A DNA stretch of 64,000 bases. Source: Kuschelorhynchus macadamiae (lineage: Eukaryota > Arthropoda > Insecta > Coleoptera > Curculionidae). Below are positions 59,037-64,000 of this stretch, piece by piece; the first letter of the stretch is position 1; every line of letters starts with the position of its first letter. The DNA lies in NCBI GenBank assembly GCA_030620095.1, contig JAUTXW010005211.1:1218299-1282298 (forward strand). The letters are read 5' to 3'. Made by a program: the position numbers and the translations under genes. The notes beneath the pieces were generated by a model. It made no database searches, had not been told where the DNA came from, and saw nothing but the letters and a program-made list of their open reading frames with translations.

Positions 59037-59228
59037 CGGATTCAAAAATTATTACTTTTCCATCATTAGTGTTACATTAAACTTTGCATTATTTTTATAC
59101 ATTACCATTTTAATTATTTATCTTTATTTCAAATTTCAAACTGGAAATCTATTTTTTCATTAATCCATTTTAATCGAAACTTTAAAGAAAGTGGGGATGA
59201 GAATATTTAAGTACAAGAATAACGCAAT

Positions 59229-59771
59229 ATGTTTCAGTCTCGTTTAGTCATTAGGAACAACGCCGTGGTTCATAAACCTTTAGAAACGCTTCTTAATTCA
59301 AATATTTATTTTTTAAATAATTCTTGGTCAAAATTTGTTCTTGTTGGCATTAGTTTAAATGATTTTTCTCCAAAAATTGTAATTGGTGGAAAACCTGGAT
59401 TTTTAATCGCACTAACCGAAGAAAATTGGAAAGACATTTGTGTTCATCAAGGAATTATTGTAAACAATTTCTACCTTCCTCAAGTTGATCAAACCAGTGT
59501 GAAGATAAACAACATTCATCTGCAGGTCCAGAAAATAAATGATATCCCTGTTCTGCAAATTACAAAAGGCCCACACTTCATATACTTAGGACAAGAGTCT
59601 TTGGACAATTTGTGGCGATTGAAGGAAATTATTGATTATAGATTATCTATAATTAAAAGGCAAGAATTCAATACATATTTCAAAATATTTCAAAATAATA
59701 TTTCAGCTGATTGTGGCGACTTGTGTACGCATGTTTATAATATAATAAGTCCAACACAAAATCCTAACTGA
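59229..59771 (+). CDS. Polinton orphan ORF 2 (180 codons)
   Basis: Intact from ATG to stop, with GAATATTTAAGTAC about 35 bases upstream as a possible TATA box. The start MFQSRLVIRNNAVVHKPLET is followed by a mostly beta-type pattern (ILxxISLNDFSPKIVIGGKP, then FLIALTEENWKDICVHQG) and a charged C-terminal helix (RLSIIKRQEFNTYFKIFQNN). I recall a conserved but uncharacterised protein of this sort in insect Polintons. One of the few long undamaged frames here. Function unknown. Confidence 0.55.
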   Translation: MFQSRLVIRNNAVVHKPLETLLNSNIYFLNNSWSKFVLVGISLNDFSPKIVIGGKPGFLIALTEENWKDICVHQGIIVNNFYLPQVDQTSVKINNIHLQVQKINDIPVLQITKGPHFIYLGQESLDNLWRLKEIIDYRLSIIKRQEFNTYFKIFQNNISADCGDLCTHVYNIISPTQNPN

Positions 59772-59830
59772 AAATGTTTCAACTGTGATGGAGTGATGGA
59801 AAACAAAAAGAAAATATTACGAAGAAAACA

Positions 59831-60085
59831 ATGAAAATGGATCAAAAAGAAAATATTACAAAGAAAACAACATCTTTTCTGGAAGAGAACAATAAGGTGC
59901 ATGTGTTAGTGAAGTGGAGCATTGCTTACAGACAAGCCCGTAGAAGTAACTTTCAGATGTGGTACTTAGATAGACTCCGTTTTGAAAAAAGAATAAATTA
60001 TTGTAAACATATTCTAGATTCGATATTATCTGAGGAACATAGAAATAAAATATATTTGACACGTTTTAATAAAAATTGTATTTGA
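59831..60085 (+). CDS. Polinton orphan ORF 3 (84 codons)
   Basis: A small basic protein (VLVKWSIAYRQARRSNFQMW, then LRFEKRINYCKHILDSIL). A 27-bp near-direct repeat, AAAAAGAAAATATTACGAAG at 59796 and AAAAAGAAAATATTACAAAG at 59840, spans its start, so the ATG may not be ancestral. Unknown function. Confidence 0.4.
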   Translation: MKMDQKENITKKTTSFLEENNKVHVLVKWSIAYRQARRSNFQMWYLDRLRFEKRINYCKHILDSILSEEHRNKIYLTRFNKNCI

Positions 60086-60244
60086 TGTTTTACTTAATAA
60101 AATTTTAATTTCTTAAAAGTGAATTTTATTTGAAATTAATTAGCACATAAGAGTAGGTACTTTTCAGACATTGTAATTTGTATCAGCTAAAGCATAAAGT
60201 GAGGAACAAAAATAAAACAAATTTAACTAAAATTTAATTACAAT

Positions 60245-61142
60245 TTAATTAAAAATATTTTTTTTATCAATCCATGTATTATATTTTTTATCAAGTCCTA
60301 ACCATTTCACATAAACTTTGTTTCCTTTCCTTCTCAAAATCTTCTCAATAAGATACACATCGGTATGCTTTACTTTTAGTAATTCTTGCTCATAAAAACC
60401 ACCCAGAATGTCCTGATTATTTTCGTCTTGAATTAAATATTTCCAGGGGTTGGTCATCTTAACTTTTTAAAGTGAAATATCTCATTTGACCAATTTGGTG
60501 TGTAACCTTTCGAAAATGCCTCTCGATGCTTGCTTATGCGTTCGTGATCACCCACTTTAAACTTTGGAGATTTTATATCTAACGTTTTAGCATGAGCAAA
60601 TGCAGATTTCAAGATTCTCTTTTCATTTGTTTTATTTACTTGTTTTGGCTTCATTCCTATTGAAGAATGTTTTGTATTACCATATGTAATTTCCTTGAAT
60701 GCTAAATATTTTCCACATATTATTCTTTAAAGTCCTGTTCACTCTTTCTACTGTACTCGTTTTCAAATTGGAAAACGTGCTATAATGGTTAATTCGAAAT
60801 TGTTGCATCAAATTTTGAAAATTTACATTGAAAAATTCTCTCCCTCTGGCCGTTTGCAAGTTTTTTGTTGAGTTTTTGCACTGATTAATATTTTTTCATT
60901 GCCGCTGTTACGTCTTTTCCAGATTTAGATTTTACCGGTTCGGCCCAAACATACTTAGAAAATACATTTATGGTAATCAAGATATATTTAAATCCCTTAT
61001 TAAATTTGGCATAGGGTAACATTTCAACCAAATCAGCTTGAAAAATATCATTTAAACCTTTCACCACCACCCTTCTGCGTTTGTAGTTTTTTCTAGCAGG
61101 TTTATGTAATTCATTAACGACTTGTTGTTTAACGGTTGACAT
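60245..61142 (-). pseudogene. Polinton integrase (DDE, SH3-like, chromodomain)
   Basis: Three frames joined by shifts near 60880 and 60675, with a further break near 60455. The catalytic core shows IFQADLVEMLPYAKFNKG (first Asp) and, in the second frame, LQTARGREFFN, where the second catalytic Asp is Ala. It then has INHYSTFSNLKTSTVERVNR with the Glu; 33 residues separate the Ala from the Glu. After the core comes IGMKPKQVN, then FKVGDHERISK (SH3-like barrel), and a C-terminal chromodomain (DVYLIEKILRRKGNKVYVKW). It would insert the element and steer it to chromatin. Dead by shifts and by the Asp-to-Ala change. It lies 35 bp after the coiled-coil gene on the same strand. Confidence 0.85.
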
Positions 61143-61176
61143 GACAACAAACTTGTTTATTCAATTTAAAGGAAGT

Positions 61177-62016
61177 TCAATTTCTATGTTTTGTAATAAT
61201 TCGAAATATAACTTTTATATGTTTTTTCCATTCATTCAATTTATCAATTTGTATTGTATAACTTTTTTTATTTAAAACTTTACTAATTTTAGTAATCTCC
61301 TTTTCTAAAGCATTAAAGGAGTTTTTTATCACTCCAGTTAAGAAAGTAGTTGATCTACTATGACTATTTTTGAATTCCTCCTCTGTTTTATTTAATTCTT
61401 GTTCTAATTTCTTAATAACACTAGACATTATCTTTCCAAAGGAAATATATTGTTGTTTTCCTTCCAAGGAGAGTTGGTCAATTGTTCTACTGTTAAGAAT
61501 GCTATTTTGATTTCTTTTTTTTTCATCATCTAACCTTTTTATAAAAGTTCTTAATTGTTTAATCTTTTCCTTGTGTTTTTCAATTATTACTTCTCTTATA
61601 TTTGTTTCCATTATTTTATTAATTTTGTTGATATCATCACTTAATTTTTTGTCTTCGTTTTTAACATGTTCATTTAAAAATTGCAAATCTTTACTTATTT
61701 GATTTAGCGTTAGCAACTGTTTATTAACGTTTTCAATTGAGGTATAACATCCTTTAATTTGGTTTTCATACTTTAAAAAATTTTCATCAAAAACCTTAAT
61801 CTTTTTAGCAAAGATTTCATTATTTGTTTCATTTTCACCTAATCTCCTTTTTAAATTATTAATGTCACTTATTCCCTCTTGATTTTGTTTAATAAAATCT
61901 AACTTAAAATTGTTGAGAATTTTACTTTCAATATTTGAATAAATTGTATTTTCCAAAGAAGCAGAATTTATTAATTGACGTTTTGAAATATGGCGTCCAA
62001 ATTTATCAACTGTCAT
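61177..62016 (-). CDS. Coiled-coil protein of the Polinton (279 codons)
   Basis: Intact from ATG (62016) to stop (61177). The N-terminus MTVDKFGRHISKRQLI precedes a long run of Lys/Glu/Asn-rich heptads (for example IENVNKQLLTLNQISKDLQF, then FIKRLDDEKKRNQNSI) for some 170 residues. A C-terminal segment (SYTIQIDKLNEWKKHIKVIF) is more hydrophobic. It is probably a structural or fibre-like virion component, judged only from coiled-coil character and its place among virion genes. Its promoter overlaps the stop of the gene upstream. Confidence 0.6.
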   Translation of the reverse strand: MTVDKFGRHISKRQLINSASLENTIYSNIESKILNNFKLDFIKQNQEGISDINNLKRRLGENETNNEIFAKKIKVFDENFLKYENQIKGCYTSIENVNKQLLTLNQISKDLQFLNEHVKNEDKKLSDDINKINKIMETNIREVIIEKHKEKIKQLRTFIKRLDDEKKRNQNSILNSRTIDQLSLEGKQQYISFGKIMSSVIKKLEQELNKTEEEFKNSHSRSTTFLTGVIKNSFNALEKEITKISKVLNKKSYTIQIDKLNEWKKHIKVIFRIITKHRN

Positions 62017-62044
62017 ATTGAGCTTTCATTAAACAATAAATATG

Positions 62045-62075
62045 ATTATATTTAATAGCTGTTATTTATAGTATA
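62045..62075 (-). promoter_or_regulatory. TATA promoter overlapping the upstream gene's stop codon
   Basis: On the minus strand CTATAAATAACAGCTATTAA ends about 35 bases before the ATG at 62016. The TAA stop of the DUF8207-like gene (62068-62066) lies inside this TATAAATA box. Confidence 0.55.
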
Positions 62076-63092
62076 ACTTTATCTTCTCTTAATTCTTCAA
62101 TAATAGAGATAATCTCGTTACTATGAGCATTATTTCCCGCATCACTTGATGAAATTAATAAACGTAGCCTATCAACAATTTCGTTTACATTATTCCAGTA
62201 TACATAATCTGTATTTGATCTGTTTGTTTTCAAAATTAATCCCTTTCCTGTTGTTTTGGCTCTAGTTGTTCTAAACGGAGGTTTTCGTTTGTTGTCTTTG
62301 TAATCCCCTTTCTTTGTAAATATGGTCCTATTATTGTAACATATTTGTGTGATGTATTTCCTTGAACTTGTTCATTTGAATCAAAGTTCCTACGATATAC
62401 ATTTGTTTTAGCTAGAATGTTCATGTAATTATCTAAATCTTCCTTCTTATAACCTTTCGGTTCTTTTTTGAAAAGCAATTCGTATAAACCCAGCGCGGCG
62501 TGCCTGTGTACGTTATTCCTCCCACTTTAATGTCTTTTCCAATAATTTCTACCGGTATCTGTGTTAAACCAAAAGAAAACTTATCCGTTTCGAGGTCATG
62601 AACTATTCCATAATAATGGTCAAATTTATGTTGTGTATCTTTCACACCCTCATCAATATATGATCTGGGTAATTCATGAAAATCTGCTAAGTAATCTTTA
62701 TATGACGGTGCACCAACATAGGTTTGAATTGTTTTTCTAGTTTGTTCCAATATGTCTGATATGAGGATCTGAAGTTTCCGCTATAACAGTTGATGTCAAT
62801 GGTTGTACTACAGGAGAGGAAGAAGTGATACTACTGTCATCTAAAAATGTTGGTAGTTTTGTGGGAAGTAACGGAGTTTTTCCTGTTTTCTGAATAGTTT
62901 TCGTCGGAGTTGATGTTTTATAAAGCTTTGTAGGTATTTTGAATTCTTCATACTCTGAAACTTTTCTTCTTTTAAATCGAATGGTTCGGATTTACCAATA
63001 TTTGAAATTAGCTTTTTAAGAGGTTGTGTTATTGGTCTCTGCTTCACGGCTTGTCTCGATTTTATTAATTCTCTAGCTAAACGTTTATCCAT
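62066..63092 (-). pseudogene. DUF8207-like Polinton protein
   Basis: Starts at ATG 63092 (MDKRLARELIKSRQAVKQRP). The linker shifts frame at least twice (about 62.9 and 62.76 kb). The domain follows: YVGAPSYKDYLADFHELPRS, then FDHYYGIVHDLETDKFSFGL and VGGITYTGTPRW, with another shift near 62.48 kb leading to LLFKKEPKGYKKEDLDNYMN. The tail, after a shift near 62.23 kb, reads DYVYWNNVNEIVDRLRLLIS and ends IIEELREDK before the stop at 62066. The GTP-motif and (K)EDLxNY block are my basis for DUF8207, a domain I associate with arthropod Polintons. Role unknown, possibly virion-associated. Confidence 0.7.
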
Positions 63093-63129
63093 GCTGTACA
63101 AGTTTTAAATGAAATAAAACTGCAAATTT

Positions 63130-63155
63130 TTCACTTTTATAAATATATAAAGGAA
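63130..63155 (-). promoter_or_regulatory. TATA promoter of the DUF8207-like gene
   Basis: TATATATTTATAAAAGTGAA on the minus strand lies about 45-55 bases before the ATG at 63092, overlapping the 3' end of the ATPase gene. Confidence 0.4.
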
Positions 63156-63825
63156 TCGAATTTACTCCTGTATCTGCCGTGATTTACTTCACAATCTTTG
63201 TCAATTACAAGAAAGCCATATGGATCCATCCAACAGTTAGCACAAATATTTTTAAACTGATCAAATGTCATATCCAATATACAGTGGTCGTTATATATAT
63301 GTTTTAAACTCAAACAGTCCTGTTTAAATAAAATTAATAAGTTGGAATTTTCTCGAATTAGACGTTTAAGGATTGAGGAATATCCTTGAAAAATAAAAAA
63401 CAATCGGTGTTTCTATGCCTTCCATGCGTGAAATAGTCTCTAATAATAGATTGATTATGACAAGGAATATCGTCAAAAATGATAACGGAATTTTGCTTTA
63501 TCTCATGAGGTGAAATAATGTTCTCATCGCTATCGTATTCAAAGTATCCAATTCCTTTCATAGGCTTTAACAACTTTCTTAAATATTCATATTTTGGTTG
63601 ATCTAATGACTTTGAATGAACATAGACATTTTCAAACCTAATTCCATTAGGATGCTCGAGCAGTGTAAGCATAACGTTGGTTTTACCGCTACCACTGCAA
63701 CCAACTATGAGTCCTCTTTTTGAACCACCGCAAAATAAGTCACCATGCTTTCTCAACTGTTTACTTAAAATTTTTTCGTCATGATTATTTACTGGTAAAA
63801 AGAATTTTTGTTTTTCAATCCTCAT
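63137..63825 (-). pseudogene. A32/FtsK-HerA-type packaging ATPase
   Basis: Starts ATG 63825 and runs 155 codons before a frameshift near 63390; the second frame runs to 63137. Walker A is LIVGCSGSGKTNVMLTLLEH and Walker B is SVIIFDDIPCHNQ, followed by a YFTHGRHRNTD block typical of Polinton and adenovirus-like packaging ATPases. The C-terminal part (KRLIRENSNLLILFKQDCLS, then DPYGFLVIDKD) matches the sensor and arginine-finger side. It would drive DNA into capsids. One frameshift breaks it. Divergently arranged with the gene at 63913. Confidence 0.85.
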
Positions 63826-63912
63826 TCTTAATCACACTAGTAAATATTTTTAGCTGTAAAAGTATTTATACCAGAAAAATGTCAATGTGTTTTTAGTATA
63901 AAAAGAACTTCA
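63826..63912. promoter_or_regulatory. Divergent promoter region
   Basis: On the minus strand GGTATAAATACTTTTACAGC lies 40 bases before the ATPase ATG. On the plus strand TTAGTATAAAAAGAACTTC lies 15 bases before the ATG at 63913. Two back-to-back TATA boxes share an 87-bp gap. Confidence 0.6.
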
Positions 63913-64000
63913 ATGAATGTGGGTCGGCATAAGTTGAAAAAAACTATCAAAAGACGTAATAGAAAAGGCTTTGGTTTAGTAAATAAATTAATTAGTAAAC
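63913..64000 (+). CDS. Start of a basic Polinton protein, cut by the window edge
   Basis: An ATG with a TATA box close upstream opens 29 codons of a strongly basic N-terminus (MNVGRHKLKKTIKRRNRKGF, then GLVNKLIS). Lys/Arg-rich short proteins next to the ATPase are usual for core- or minor-capsid-like Polinton genes, but the family cannot be fixed from this much. Confidence 0.45.
   Translation, partial: MNVGRHKLKKTIKRRNRKGFGLVNKLISK

Larger units (their letters stand above)
50400..64000. mobile_element. Polinton/Maverick element (adintovirus-like), left part, running off the window
   Basis: The set of protein-primed DNA polymerase B, chromodomain integrase, A32-type packaging ATPase and DUF8207-like protein in this arrangement identifies a Polinton. 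Capsid, penton and protease genes, and the right inverted repeat, should lie beyond 64 kb. The left edge is only approximate: no terminal repeat can be proven without its partner, and 50.4 kb is chosen because the TATA-led RING gene follows. Most large genes carry stops or shifts, so this copy is non-functional. Proteins, gene order and TATAAATA-type promoters remain readable, which points to moderate age. Confidence 0.85.

Overview
AT-rich eukaryotic DNA, most likely from an insect: short introns with GT/AG borders, a TTAGG run, long (AT)n tracts, Tc1/mariner, hAT, pogo and MULE-type transposons, CR1/Jockey-like LINE fragments, and part of a Polinton/Maverick (adintovirus-like) element. No tRNA, rRNA, CRISPR array or bacterial operon was seen. 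All calls come from reading the sequence and recalling families; no search was run.

Layout. 1-7 kb holds decayed LINE pieces on both strands. 7.4-9.4 kb is a dead hAT transposase (+), and 14.4-15.6 kb a second, different one (-). 11.16-11.39 kb is a foldback element whose arms carry a hammerhead-ribozyme-like core. 17.2-18.7 kb is a degenerate long-period repeat that recurs at 39.0-39.8 and 42.5-42.7 kb. 19.09-22.10 kb is an apparently complete mariner-like transposon: TA flanks, about 770-bp inverted repeats and an open 348-codon transposase with DD40D spacing. 26.02-30.03 kb is a dead relative with another dead relative nested in it. 36.7-37.7 kb is a dead pogo/Tigger element. 39.76-42.46 kb is a dead MULE-like element with a mariner-type foldback inserted in it.

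The only recognisable host gene is a rapsyn-like (43-kDa acetylcholine-receptor-associated, TPR plus RING-H2) gene on the minus strand. Six internal TPR exons lie at 43.17-48.18 kb with matching splice phases. A likely last exon at 34.82-35.01 kb carries the end of the RING. Its introns are full of transposons. The first exons and the first half of the RING were not found.

From about 50.4 kb to the right edge is a Polinton running out of the window. In order it has a RING ORF (+), an acidic ORF (-), a repeat-rich ORF (+), a three-exon C2H2 zinc finger/protein-primed DNA polymerase B (+), a BIR-domain ORF (+), three small orphan ORFs (+), a chromodomain integrase (-), a coiled-coil protein (-), a DUF8207-like protein (-), a packaging ATPase (-), and the start of a basic protein (+). 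Most of the long genes carry stops or frameshifts, so this copy is dead, but the layout is preserved. The separate BIR and RING ORFs in one element are the most unusual gene content here.
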